64,000 nt of DNA from Wenyingzhuangia sp. 2_MG-2023 (GCF_030548295.1 NZ_JAUOSB010000002.1:409181-473180), one strand, 5' to 3'; numbered from the stretch's first letter, positions 46,455-55,740 are shown. A program made the numbers and translations. Notes: generated by a model from the sequence alone, not told the origin.

Positions 46455-46499
46455 AAATACACATAAACATAATTATTCAATTTAAAAATCATTACAATT

Positions 46500-47441
46500 A
46501 TGAAAAAAATCATTTTATTCAGTCTATTGATCTTTACCAATTACGTGCTAACAGCACAAAAAACAGAGAAAGATTACGAACATAGATATGATGCTCCATG
46601 GCAGCAAAAAACACAACAAGCCACTACTTTTATAGGTTACGGAATAGACAATGCACCAGATTTTCATGGAGATATAAACAATCCTGATTTGGTAATTTTT
46701 TTTGCAGGAAATCAATACATGGTTGTACCAGAATTATTAGCTGCATTTAAAAAAGAACATCCTGAATACACACGTGTATTTGCAGAAACTATTCCACCAG
46801 GAATTGAAGAGTCACAACAAAAAAGTGGAACCTTGGTATTTGGAAATATGAAAATCACACTACAACCAGATGTAGTAACAGCAGGAAAAAGCAGAATTAT
46901 TGCGCAAGAAAAAACACACGTACTAAAAAATACCTATGCTTATGCTAAAAATAAATTGGCAATTATGGTACAAAAAGGAAATCCTAAAAACATAAAATCT
47001 TTGATAGATTTGGCGAGAGCTGATGTAAAAGTAAGTATGCCTAATCCTAAGTGGGAAGGAATTGCAACAAGAATTGTTAAAGCTTATGAAAATGTTGGTG
47101 GCCCTAACTTAACAACAACCATAATGGAAAATAAAGTAGAAAAAAACAACACCTTTCTCACTACAATTCATCATAGAGAAACACCTTTAAGAATTATGTA
47201 TAATAATTCTGACGCAGGTCCTGTTTGGTATACTGAAGCCTACTATCATTCAAAACTAACCAATCATCCTATAGATATGATTACTATACCTGATGAAAAC
47301 AATGTATCAACAGTCTACATGGCTGGGATTTACAACAATGCTCCGCATCCAAAAGCTGCAAATCAGTTTATAGCTTTTTTAGCTACCGATCTAGCACAAA
47401 ATATTTACAAAAAATACGGATTTGACACCATTAAAAACTAA
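46500..47441 (+). CDS. Periplasmic substrate-binding protein, ModA-like
   Basis: The 313-residue protein has a signal peptide (KKIILFSLLIFTNYVLTAQ) and the two-lobed fold expected of type II binding proteins. Recognisable parts are LVIFFAGNQYMVVPELLAAFKKEHPEY near 65, KNKLAIMVQKGNPKNIKSL near 158 and VYMAGIYNNAPHPKAANQFIAFL near 282. This build is shared with ModA and related molybdate or tungstate binders, but the serines that hold the oxyanion are not conserved in an obvious way. No ABC permease or ATPase gene is near, so it may act as a binding partner for the two exported redox proteins encoded next. Confidence 0.7.
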   Translation: MKKIILFSLLIFTNYVLTAQKTEKDYEHRYDAPWQQKTQQATTFIGYGIDNAPDFHGDINNPDLVIFFAGNQYMVVPELLAAFKKEHPEYTRVFAETIPPGIEESQQKSGTLVFGNMKITLQPDVVTAGKSRIIAQEKTHVLKNTYAYAKNKLAIMVQKGNPKNIKSLIDLARADVKVSMPNPKWEGIATRIVKAYENVGGPNLTTTIMENKVEKNNTFLTTIHHRETPLRIMYNNSDAGPVWYTEAYYHSKLTNHPIDMITIPDENNVSTVYMAGIYNNAPHPKAANQFIAFLATDLAQNIYKKYGFDTIKN

Positions 47442-47446
47442 AAATC

Positions 47447-47983
47447 ATGAAAGCATTTAACTTAATCGCTTTACTAGTACTTCTATTTTTTGGATCAAAA
47501 ACAACTGCACAAGAATGGAAAAACCCAATTATTAAAGAATATGGTCGTATAAAATATTACAGAGATGCAGAAATACTTCCCAACAAACATTTAGACTATA
47601 AAATTATTTTTGACATTAAAGATGCTAAGGAAAAGGATGGCGTTAATAAAGTTTTATGGCATATTGCTAGACAAATAAATTTATTAGGTGCCGCTGAAAT
47701 TCCCCTTAAAAAAATTCATATAGTAGCTGTTATTCATGGCCCTGCAACATCTATTGTTTTATCAGACAACAAACATCAACAACTATATAACAAACACAAT
47801 CCCAACTTAGAAATTTTGAAAGCTTTGACTAAACAAGGTGTAAAAATTTATGTTTGTGGACAAGCGGTAGCAGAAAACAATATAGATCCATATTCAGAAA
47901 TGAATCCATACATACACCTTAGCTTATCTGCTCTAATTACCATTCCTAACTACGTCCTAAAAGGATACGTATTAATGCCGTAG
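47447..47983 (+). CDS. Exported DsrE-like protein
   Basis: The 178-residue protein has a signal peptide ending near KTTAQ. The DsrE/DsrF-like fold is seen in VLWHIARQINLLGAAEIPL and KIHIVAVIHGPAT, with the conserved cysteine in VKIYVCGQAVAEN (Cys137). Cytoplasmic DsrE proteins carry sulfane sulfur on this cysteine. An exported version suggests sulfur handling in the periplasm. It starts 5 bp after the ModA-like gene. Confidence 0.75.
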   Translation: MKAFNLIALLVLLFFGSKTTAQEWKNPIIKEYGRIKYYRDAEILPNKHLDYKIIFDIKDAKEKDGVNKVLWHIARQINLLGAAEIPLKKIHIVAVIHGPATSIVLSDNKHQQLYNKHNPNLEILKALTKQGVKIYVCGQAVAENNIDPYSEMNPYIHLSLSALITIPNYVLKGYVLMP

Positions 47984-48098
47984 TAAAAAAATCTAAGACT
48001 CTTACACTACCCTCTACAATTATTTAGTCTTTCCTAAATAACAGACTTCTCATGCTTATATCTCAATAAAAAGATAAAGAAGAATTAAACAAAATAGA

Positions 48099-49154
48099 AT
48101 GAAAACAGTTAAAACTATATCAAAAGCATTGATAATTCTTTGCCTACAACTTGGTCTTATCGCTTGCAAAAAAACAGAAAAAAAATACAGTGCTTATTTA
48201 GAATTGCAAAAAGACACATTGACATCAGAAACACAAATATTTACTTCTGATCCAAACATCCTAAAATTCAACATTAAAAACATAGATCAACATCCTCCTA
48301 AAGGGTTAAATATTGAATTGATTAAATATGGTTATAAATTTTTAACAACAACATCTCGTTATGTGGGTTATGTGGTTAGCAATCCTAAAAAAAGATACGC
48401 TGGAAACAATTTGGCTTGTGTAAACTGTCACATTAGCGGAGGTACAAAGGCTTATGCAGGTTCTTGGATTGGTGTTATGAGTAGTTATCCTGCTTATAGA
48501 ACCAAAAACGGTAAAGTAAATGATATTTATATGCGTATTAATGGATGTATGGAAAGAAGTATGAACGGTCGTCCCTTAGAAAAGGATTCCAAAGAAATGC
48601 AAGGAGTTGTAGAATACTTTAGATGGCTAAACACAGATAAAAAACTAAATTATTTACCACAATACAAAGGATTTTTAAAAATTGATTTACCCAAAAGAGC
48701 TGCTGATACAATAAAAGGAAAAGCTCTTTATAATAAGGAGTGTTTTTATTGTCATGGTACTAATGGTAGTGGAATATTTTTTGACGATAGAAATGTATCT
48801 AAAGGATATGTATACCCCCCACTATGGGGAAAACAATCCTACAATCTAGGAGCGGGAATGGCTAAACTTGGAACCTTAGCTGGTTTTATAAAAGGAAATA
48901 TGCCTTATGGTGTTGAAGCTAATGACCCTAAAATTTCTGATGAAGATGCTTATGACATTGCTGCTTATGTTAACACAAAGCAAAGACCTAGTCCTCCTGA
49001 TTTAGAACAAGATTACCCAGATAGATTGACTAAAGGAGCAGATATTCCTTATGGACCTTATGATGATATTTTTCCAGAAATTCAACATAGAATTGGTCCC
49101 TTACAACCTATTAAAAGATATTACTTGCAACAATTAAAAGAACGAAAAAAATAA
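48099..49154 (+). CDS. TsdA-like dihaem c-type cytochrome, lipoprotein
   Basis: The 351-residue protein has a lipobox LIAC (Cys23) and two haem c motifs, CVNCH (107-111) and CFYCH (215-219). The first half contains RINGCMERSMNG with Cys150, 39 residues after the first haem His. TsdA thiosulfate dehydrogenases hold a cysteine as axial haem ligand at a closely similar distance. This supports thiosulfate or tetrathionate chemistry in the periplasm. The gene lies 115 bp after the DsrE gene with no clear terminator between. Other Sox-like or generic dihaem roles remain possible. Confidence 0.8.
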   Translation: MKTVKTISKALIILCLQLGLIACKKTEKKYSAYLELQKDTLTSETQIFTSDPNILKFNIKNIDQHPPKGLNIELIKYGYKFLTTTSRYVGYVVSNPKKRYAGNNLACVNCHISGGTKAYAGSWIGVMSSYPAYRTKNGKVNDIYMRINGCMERSMNGRPLEKDSKEMQGVVEYFRWLNTDKKLNYLPQYKGFLKIDLPKRAADTIKGKALYNKECFYCHGTNGSGIFFDDRNVSKGYVYPPLWGKQSYNLGAGMAKLGTLAGFIKGNMPYGVEANDPKISDEDAYDIAAYVNTKQRPSPPDLEQDYPDRLTKGADIPYGPYDDIFPEIQHRIGPLQPIKRYYLQQLKERKK

Positions 49155-49159
49155 AAAAT

Positions 49160-49196
49160 AAAAAGCCCAAATAACTTTAAGTTATTTGGGCTTTTT
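49160..49196. terminator. Bidirectional terminator between the cytochrome and ABC-F genes
   Basis: A perfect 18-bp stem (AAAAAGCCCAAATAACTT and its complement) surrounds a single central base. It lies between converging genes. Confidence 0.9.
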
Positions 49197-49215
49197 GAAA
49201 TGTAGTACTGAATTC

Positions 49216-50847
49216 TTACAGTTCCATTTCTTTTAAATTTTCAACTTTATTACGCTCTAAAAAGGCATCAATTGTTTCAAAATGTTCTATTACTCTCTTT
49301 TCTTTGAATTCAAAAACTTTTTCTGACAATCCTATTAAGAAATCACGATCATGAGAAACTAAAATCAACGTTCCATCAAAATTCTGCAAAGCCTCTTTAA
49401 TCACATCTTTAGAACGTAAATCCAAGTGGTTGGTTGGCTCATCTAAAATCAATACGTTTACGGGCTCTAATAATAATTTTACCATGGCCAAACGTGTTTT
49501 TTCTCCCCCTGAAAGCACACCTACTTTTTTCTCAATATCGTCACCCTTAAACATAAAGGCACCTAAAATATTCTTAATTTGTGTACGAATATCACCTACC
49601 GCAACATTGTCTACCGTCTCAAAAATTGTAAGTTCATTATCCAATAAAGAAGCTTCATTCTGTGCAAAGTATCCCACTTTTGCATTGTGACCCAAACCGC
49701 AAACACCTTCAAAATCAATTTGCCCCATAATCGCTTTGATCATGGTTGATTTTCCCTCACCATTTCGCCCAACAAAACTTACCTTTTCTCCCCTAGCAAT
49801 GGCCATATTCGCATCTTTAAACACCACATGATCTCCATAAACTTTGCTCATATTCTCCACTTTAACAGGATAATCTCCTGAACGCGGAGAAGGTGGAAAA
49901 CGAAGTCTTAAAGAAGAAGTATCTACCTCATCTACTTCAATAATTTCCATTTTTTCAAGCATTCTTTTTCTAGAAGCTACCGAAGAAGCCTTAGAATATG
50001 TTCCTTTAAAACGCTCTATATACAATTTATTATCTGCAATTGTTTTTTGCTGCTCATCGTAAGCTTTTTGTTGATTAGCTCTACGTTCTTTACGCAATTC
50101 TAAATAATGTGAGTAATTTGCCTTGTAATCGTATACCTTTCCCATAGAAACTTCCAATGTTCTATTGGTAATATTATCTACAAAGGCTTTATCGTGAGAA
50201 ATTACAATAACCGCTTTTGCTTTGTTCAGTAAAAAGTTTTCTAGCCAAATAACCGATTCAATATCTACGTGATTGGTAGGCTCATCCAACAATATCAAAT
50301 CTGGTTTTTTCAATAAAATTTTAGCCAATTCTATACGCATTCTCCATCCTCCACTAAATTCAGATGTAGATCTGCTGAAATCCTCTTGTGTAAATCCTAA
50401 TCCTTTTAAAGCCACCTCTACTTCTGCTTCGTAATTTACATCTTCTAATGCATAGTACTTTTCACCCAAATCTGACACACGTTCAATAATTTTCATGTAT
50501 TCATCAGATTCGTAATCAGTACGGGTTTCTAATTGCTTGTTCAACTCTTCCATTTCAGATTTCATAAGAAAAACCTCATTAAAAGCCTTTGATGCTTCTT
50601 CTACTACCGTACAATCATCATCTATTAATAAGTGTTGTGGTAAATAAGCAATAACGGTATCTTTAGGACAGCGTATTCCTCCTCTGGTAGGAGTTTGCAT
50701 ACCTGCAATAATTTTCATCATGGTAGACTTTCCAGCACCATTTTTCCCCATCAAGGCTATTTTGTCATTTTCATTAATTACAAATGAAACATCACTAAAA
50801 AGCACATGTCCACTAAATTCTACCGCTAAATTATCTACAGAAATCAT
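49216..50847 (-). CDS. ABC-F family ATP-binding protein
   Basis: The start chosen is the ATG at 50847 (MISVDNLAVEFSG), giving 543 residues. An ATG at 50949 extends the frame by 34 residues but crosses the -7 element TATTTTTG at 50867-50874, so it is unlikely. Two ATPase domains have GKNGAGKST and GRNGEGKST as Walker A, EFSGGWRMR and VLSGGEKTR as signatures, and two LDEPTNH Walker B motifs. They are joined by a charged linker (about 240-320). There are no membrane helices. ABC-F proteins act on the ribosome at the E site; some protect from antibiotics, others tune translation. Confidence 0.93.
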   Translation of the reverse strand: MISVDNLAVEFSGHVLFSDVSFVINENDKIALMGKNGAGKSTMMKIIAGMQTPTRGGIRCPKDTVIAYLPQHLLIDDDCTVVEEASKAFNEVFLMKSEMEELNKQLETRTDYESDEYMKIIERVSDLGEKYYALEDVNYEAEVEVALKGLGFTQEDFSRSTSEFSGGWRMRIELAKILLKKPDLILLDEPTNHVDIESVIWLENFLLNKAKAVIVISHDKAFVDNITNRTLEVSMGKVYDYKANYSHYLELRKERRANQQKAYDEQQKTIADNKLYIERFKGTYSKASSVASRKRMLEKMEIIEVDEVDTSSLRLRFPPSPRSGDYPVKVENMSKVYGDHVVFKDANMAIARGEKVSFVGRNGEGKSTMIKAIMGQIDFEGVCGLGHNAKVGYFAQNEASLLDNELTIFETVDNVAVGDIRTQIKNILGAFMFKGDDIEKKVGVLSGGEKTRLAMVKLLLEPVNVLILDEPTNHLDLRSKDVIKEALQNFDGTLILVSHDRDFLIGLSEKVFEFKEKRVIEHFETIDAFLERNKVENLKEMEL

Positions 50848-51400
50848 AAATGTATTTTTAAAGCCCCAAAAATACAAAAAAGTAACCCCAGAAAACCATC
50901 CAGAGCTACTCTTATTTTGTACGTGAAATAAATTAAAAATTCTTGCCATAACTGACTAATGAAATGGCAAGAATAACTAGAAACTATTAAAACTACCTTT
51001 TATAAAATAATAAAGTGCAGACTAATACGTATTAAAAAGATTCTACGATACATTGGTGTTTCTTAGCAGATAAAACCAAATTCTATCAAACATTAAACTT
51101 CCAGAATTTACAGCATAAGGGGATTTCAACCTAATAAATATTGTTTCCAAAAATGTATCTTTCCTTATACTGACAAAACAACTTTTCATCTCAAAAAACT
51201 CTCAATTTTATTCAATTATGTTGACGGAAAACACACAACGATCGTAGAAATTATAAACACAAAATTAAATTAAGTATTTATACGTACAAAACTAAGTAAT
51301 GTTTTATAGAATCCAAAAAGAAATCTAGTCTATTTTAAATTTCCAAACATGTAAAGACATCATAAACAATACAATACCTAATAAAAGCTGAAATACACAA
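50848..51400. other. Gap upstream of the ABC-F gene with an 11-bp inverted repeat
   Basis: No gene is found. A perfect 11-bp inverted repeat, ATTCTTGCCAT (50939-50949) and ATGGCAAGAAT (50964-50974), has a 14-bp spacer and lies about 90 bp upstream of the ABC-F start. A minus-strand TATTTTTG (50867-50874) is the probable -7 element. The rest is AT-rich and featureless. Confidence 0.5.
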
Positions 51401-51433
51401 AAATCCACCACTAACATAGATAGTGGTGGATTT
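51401..51433 (-). terminator. Terminator after the NarK-type gene
   Basis: The 13-bp stem AAATCCACCACTA/TAGTGGTGGATTT has a 7-nt loop. On the minus strand it is followed by T residues. Confidence 0.85.
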
Positions 51434-51479
51434 AAAATATTTATATAACAAATGTATTAACTCAGTAACCTATTATTGT

Positions 51480-52850
51480 TTAGGCAGAAAGCAATTCATC
51501 TTCTTTAGAAAATTTAATAGTTAACGAAACCAACGCTGCTACAACCACTAAAATACCGATGACAAAATATCCGCTAGAAACCGCATCTGAAGAAGCTGCA
51601 GATTGAGCTGCTTTGACAACTGCTTCACTAGCTCCTTGTGTCTCTATAATAGCTGCTTTTTCTGCAACTGCTGATTTAGATTTTAATAAAATTGCAGCTA
51701 AAAATGCTCCAACATTCCCCCCTGCTCCTACAATTCCACTAATAGAACCAATCGCTTTTTTATTGATAAATGGAACTACCGAAAAAGTTGCTCCTTCGGC
51801 CATTTGTACAGACAAACTAAACCCTATTAAAAATGCAAATGCCACTATAAAATTATCAACTCCAGAAAATAGCATCAACATCATCCCTTCTATAGCTAAA
51901 ATTACAGTTAAGAAAATTACACGTCCTCTCAACCCTTTTAATTTACCAAATTTATCTCCAAAAAAACCTCCTAAAGTTCTTGCAAAAATATTCATCAAAG
52001 CAAAAGATAAAACCAAATTACCAGCTGTTACACGCTCAAGTTGAAATGTATTTTGTAAATAATCATCCATAGTTCCGTAAACCGTTAGCTCCATTCCAAA
52101 ACAAGCTGCATATACCAAAAACAAAATCCAAACTCTATAATCTTTTACCGCGACACCAAAACCAGCTTCGTCTTTCTTCAATTCCGGCATCTGACCAGAG
52201 GCTTTTAAATCTTTAAAATTTCCCTCTGGAGTATCTTGTGTACAGAAATAGTAAACAATCCCCATCAAAAAACAAATCACTCCTGCAATAATCATAGAAT
52301 ACCTCCACGCTTCTGTTTCTGCAACACCAAAACTGATCACTCCAGCAGCAATCAAAGGCATTCCCAAACGATTGGCTCCACCTCCTAAATTTCCCCATCC
52401 TGCAGAAGTTGCATTTGCTGTTCCTACAATATTTGGAGCAAACATGATGGATGTATGAAATTGTGTAATTACAAAAGAAGCTCCAATAAAACCAATAAAC
52501 AATCTACATATTAAAAACTGAGCAGGTGTCTGAACCAGACCAATAGCTATTACAGGCAAAGCACCCAAAGTTAACAACCATGTGTAACACAATCTAGGGC
52601 CATATTTATCACATAGTTTTCCTATTAGTAGCCTTGCAAAGACAGTTCCTGTAACCGCTAAAATGATAGAATTCCACTTCTGATCTGGAGTCAGCCCCAA
52701 ATCTTTTACCACATACGGCATGAATGGAACAATACCAAACCAAGCGAAGAAACACATGAAAAAGGCTATGGATGTGATCCAAAAAGTTTGAATAGGCTTA
52801 CTCTTTAAATTAAATAATTCTAATTTTGTTGCTTTAGATGAAGTTGACAT
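51480..52850 (-). CDS. narK: NarK-type nitrate/nitrite MFS transporter
   Basis: The 456-residue protein with about twelve helices has the NNP-family signs. These are a helix 1 with FFAWFGIVPFMPYV, RLLIGKLCDKYGPR in the first cytoplasmic loop, RLFIGFIGASFV with an arginine in helix 4, and the nitrate signature SAGWGNLGGGANRLGMPL in helix 5. A second signature-like stretch is GSISGIVGAGGNVGA in helix 11. It should import nitrate or exchange it for nitrite. No nitrate or nitrite reductase gene is present nearby. The promoter region carries repeated TACGTA. Confidence 0.88.
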   Translation of the reverse strand: MSTSSKATKLELFNLKSKPIQTFWITSIAFFMCFFAWFGIVPFMPYVVKDLGLTPDQKWNSIILAVTGTVFARLLIGKLCDKYGPRLCYTWLLTLGALPVIAIGLVQTPAQFLICRLFIGFIGASFVITQFHTSIMFAPNIVGTANATSAGWGNLGGGANRLGMPLIAAGVISFGVAETEAWRYSMIIAGVICFLMGIVYYFCTQDTPEGNFKDLKASGQMPELKKDEAGFGVAVKDYRVWILFLVYAACFGMELTVYGTMDDYLQNTFQLERVTAGNLVLSFALMNIFARTLGGFFGDKFGKLKGLRGRVIFLTVILAIEGMMLMLFSGVDNFIVAFAFLIGFSLSVQMAEGATFSVVPFINKKAIGSISGIVGAGGNVGAFLAAILLKSKSAVAEKAAIIETQGASEAVVKAAQSAASSDAVSSGYFVIGILVVVAALVSLTIKFSKEDELLSA

Positions 52851-52883
52851 ATTTCTTATTTTAACAATATACTTAACATTAAC

Positions 52884-52939
52884 TACGTAAATATACGTAA
52901 ACTATATTGCAAAAATACGTATACGAATCATTAAACAAA
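52884..52939 (-). promoter_or_regulatory. Promoter and TACGTA repeat operator of the NarK-type gene
   Basis: On the minus strand TTTG (52936-52939), 18 nt, and TATTTTTG (52910-52917) form a Bacteroidota promoter. The self-complementary hexamer TACGTA occurs at 52884-52889 and 52894-52899, ten bases apart just downstream of the start site. It occurs again at 52916-52921, overlapping the -7 element. Sites in these positions would suit a repressor or start-site regulator. Confidence 0.6.
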
Positions 52940-53148
52940 CTATTTATTTGTTTTTTTTTACAACAAACAAACACTAAACTTATAAAAACGCTTTAAGTCA
53001 TTAAAAATACAACCAGTTATTATTTTGCTCGTTTTATAGAATTCATACAACTTAATACCATTTTTAAAAACAAATTTCCTTCTGTAACTATCTATAGAGT
53101 TTGTAATGGAAACTTTGTATTTTTGCCATTAATAAAATTGAAAAATAA

Positions 53149-53589
53149 ATGAAGAAATTAATTATACTCCTAATATTCACTATTTGTGCAACTGTTAGTG
53201 CTCAAGAAATTGGAATTAGACTTGGTAGTTTTTACAAAAGTAATGTAGCTATTGATGGTATTGTGAATTTTGAAGACAACACAAGACTCCACGGGAATAT
53301 TACTTTTGGAGATGGAATAGGAGCCGATTTGTTGTATGACTTTACTGTAGAAAAACTAGCTATTGAAAAATTAGACTTTCAATATTATTTTGGGATGGGA
53401 TTGTCTACTTTTATTGGAGATCCTTTTACTTTAGGAATCAATGGTGAAACAGGAATTGAATATCTTTTTAAAAAAACTCCAATAACTATAGGAGTTGATT
53501 GGAGACCACAAGTAAACATTTTAACCAAAACATCGTTAGAAATTTTACAATTTGGTTTCAACGTTCGTTACAGAATTAACGAACTATAA
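53149..53589 (+). CDS. Small outer-membrane beta-barrel-like protein
   Basis: The 146-residue protein has a signal peptide (KKLIILLIFTICATVSAQ). Alternating hydrophobic and glycine-rich strands follow (IGIRLGSFY, LHGNITFGDGIGADLLYDF, FQYYFGMGLSTFIG, FGFNVRYRINEL), as in small beta-barrels. It lies 11 bp upstream of smpB and may share its transcript. No precise function can be given. Confidence 0.7.
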   Translation: MKKLIILLIFTICATVSAQEIGIRLGSFYKSNVAIDGIVNFEDNTRLHGNITFGDGIGADLLYDFTVEKLAIEKLDFQYYFGMGLSTFIGDPFTLGINGETGIEYLFKKTPITIGVDWRPQVNILTKTSLEILQFGFNVRYRINEL

Positions 53590-53600
53590 AACTTACAAAA

Positions 53601-54059
53601 ATGCAAAAAAAAATAAACATCCAAAATAAGAAAGCTCGTTTTGAATACGAAATTCTAGACAAATACGTAGCTGGACTTGTTTTAACAGGAACTGAAATAA
53701 AATCCATCAGGTTGAGTAAAGCTAGAATTACAGAAAGTTTTTGTGAGTTTAACCATCAGGGAGAATTGTTTGCTATCAACATGTTTATAGAAGAATATCT
53801 ATACGGTAATGCTTACAATCACAAACCTAAAAGTTCTAGAAAATTATTACTAAACAAAAAAGAGTTGAAACGTTTGTACAAAGAAGTACAAAATGTTGGG
53901 TTGACTATTGTTCCCCTTAAATTATTTTTAAATGACAAAGGTCTTGCAAAATTAGAAATTGGTTTGTGTAAGGGTAAAAAATTACATGATAAAAGACAAA
54001 CTCTAAAAGACAGAGACAATAAAGTAGCTTTGGATAGAATTAAAAAGAGCTTCAATTAA
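53601..54059 (+). CDS. smpB: SsrA-binding protein SmpB
   Basis: The 152-residue partner of tmRNA delivers it to stalled ribosomes. The OB-fold core has IQNKKARFEYEILDKYVAGLVLTGTEIKSIR at the N-terminus. GLAKLEIGLCKGKKLHDKRQTLKDRD lies near the C-terminus, with the basic tail that enters the mRNA channel. No tmRNA gene was recognised in the window. Confidence 0.97.
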   Translation: MQKKINIQNKKARFEYEILDKYVAGLVLTGTEIKSIRLSKARITESFCEFNHQGELFAINMFIEEYLYGNAYNHKPKSSRKLLLNKKELKRLYKEVQNVGLTIVPLKLFLNDKGLAKLEIGLCKGKKLHDKRQTLKDRDNKVALDRIKKSFN

Positions 54060-54096
54060 CACTTATTATATAGCACAGTAAACAGATTACAAGTAA

Positions 54097-54675
54097 ATGC
54101 TACAACAACTACTCAATACTTATCAAATTATTTTAGGTTCAAAATCACCTAGAAGACAACAATTTTTAAAAGACTTAAACATTCCTTTTGAAATAAGAAC
54201 TTCTGATTGTGATGAAGTTTATCCACATCACTTAACCTCTGAAAAAATCACAGAATTTTTAGCAGAACAGAAGTCAAACACCATCAAAATTTCTAACAAT
54301 GAACTTTTAATAACCGCAGATACTATTGTTTGGGCAAACAACAAAGCGCTTGAAAAACCTTCTAACAAAGAAGAAGCTTGTAAAATGTTAGAAACCTTAT
54401 CTGGTACTTGTCACGAAGTCATTACATCTGTTTGTATTGCTACTCATAAAAAATCGATAGTGTTTACAGACAAAACAAAAGTCTACTTTGAGGAATTGGA
54501 TTCTGAAGAAATTAATTTTTACATCAATCATTACAAACCTTTTGACAAGGCAGGAAGTTACGGTATTCAAGAATGGATTGGATGGATTGGAGTTTCAAGA
54601 ATAGAAGGTAGTTATGCAAATGTTGTGGGAATACCAACCAGCAAGTTGTACAAAGAGCTTAAAAACTTTTTATAA
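54097..54675 (+). CDS. maf: Maf-like nucleoside triphosphate pyrophosphatase
   Basis: The 192-residue protein has the N-terminal loop IILGSKSPRRQQFLKDLNI, the ITADTIVW motif near 70 and the C-terminal DKAGSYGIQEWIG motif. Maf proteins hydrolyse dTTP, UTP or modified pyrimidine nucleotides to monophosphates. It follows smpB by 37 bp and is likely cotranscribed. Confidence 0.95.
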   Translation: MLQQLLNTYQIILGSKSPRRQQFLKDLNIPFEIRTSDCDEVYPHHLTSEKITEFLAEQKSNTIKISNNELLITADTIVWANNKALEKPSNKEEACKMLETLSGTCHEVITSVCIATHKKSIVFTDKTKVYFEELDSEEINFYINHYKPFDKAGSYGIQEWIGWIGVSRIEGSYANVVGIPTSKLYKELKNFL

Positions 54676-54736
54676 AATTCCCTATCCCATTATAAAATTA
54701 TTACTTTTGTCGGCAATTAAACGTTAGAACTGTAAA

Positions 54737-55714
54737 ATGAAAAAATATACATACACAGAGAAAAAAGATACTCGTTCAGGTTTTGGTGCTGGTTTGGCTC
54801 ACTTAGGTAGAACAAATCCTAATGTAGTTGCTTTATGTGCTGATTTAATTGGTTCATTAAAGATGAATGAATTTATCAAAGAAAATCCTGAAAGATTTTT
54901 CCAAATTGGTATTGCAGAAGCTAACATGATGGGAATTGCTGCAGGTTTGACTATTGGTGGTAAAATTCCTTTCACAGGTACTTTTGCAGGATTTTCTACA
55001 GGTCGTGTATACGATCAAATTAGACAATCTATTGCCTACTCTGATAAAAATGTAAAAATATGTGCCTCTCACGCAGGTTTGACTTTGGGTGAAGATGGAG
55101 CAACACACCAAATCTTAGAAGATTTAGGTTTGATGAAAATGTTACCAGGAATGACGGTAATCAACACATGTGATTACAATCAAACAGAAGCTGCTACTGT
55201 AGCTATTGCAGAACACTATGGTCCTGTATATTTACGTTTTGGTAGACCTGTAGTGCCTATTTACATGCCTAAATTTACGGATACTGAACACGAAAACAAA
55301 TTTGTGATTGGTAAAGGAATTCAAATGACAGAAGGAACCGATGTAACTATTATTGCAACTGGTCACTTAGTTTGGGAAGCTTTACAAGCATCAGAAGAGT
55401 TAGAAGCTAAAGGAATTAGTGCTGAAGTAATCAACATTCACACAATTAAACCTTTGGATGAAGAGATTATTATCAAATCTGTAGCCAAAACAGGATGTAT
55501 TGTTACTGCTGAGGAACATAACTTTTTAGGAGGTTTGGGAGAAAGTGTAGCAAGAACATTAGCATTAAACACTCCTGCTCCACAAGAGTTTGTTGCTACA
55601 AATGATACTTTTGGTGAATCTGGAACTCCAGCTCAATTGATGGACAAATACGGATTGAACGCTGCTGCAATTGTTGCTTCTGCTCAAAAAGTAATACAAA
55701 GAAAACAAGCTTAG
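54737..55714 (+). CDS. Transketolase C-terminal subunit
   Basis: The 325-residue protein matches the pyrimidine-binding and C-terminal domains of transketolase. Recognisable are FFQIGIAEANMMGIAAGLT (with the catalytic Glu that activates thiamine diphosphate), FAGFSTGRVYDQIRQSIAY and the closing AEEHNFLGGLGESVA. In a split transketolase the N-terminal subunit gene normally lies directly upstream. Here maf occupies that place and no N-terminal half is found in the window. A -7-like TACTTTTG lies at 54712-54719. Confidence 0.9.
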   Translation: MKKYTYTEKKDTRSGFGAGLAHLGRTNPNVVALCADLIGSLKMNEFIKENPERFFQIGIAEANMMGIAAGLTIGGKIPFTGTFAGFSTGRVYDQIRQSIAYSDKNVKICASHAGLTLGEDGATHQILEDLGLMKMLPGMTVINTCDYNQTEAATVAIAEHYGPVYLRFGRPVVPIYMPKFTDTEHENKFVIGKGIQMTEGTDVTIIATGHLVWEALQASEELEAKGISAEVINIHTIKPLDEEIIIKSVAKTGCIVTAEEHNFLGGLGESVARTLALNTPAPQEFVATNDTFGESGTPAQLMDKYGLNAAAIVASAQKVIQRKQA

Positions 55715-55740
55715 TTCTAAGATCTAAGCTTATACATAAA

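Noticed and set aside
50848..50949. Longer start for the ABC-F protein
   Set aside because: The extra 34 residues do not match the family, and the probable -7 element TATTTTTG lies inside them.
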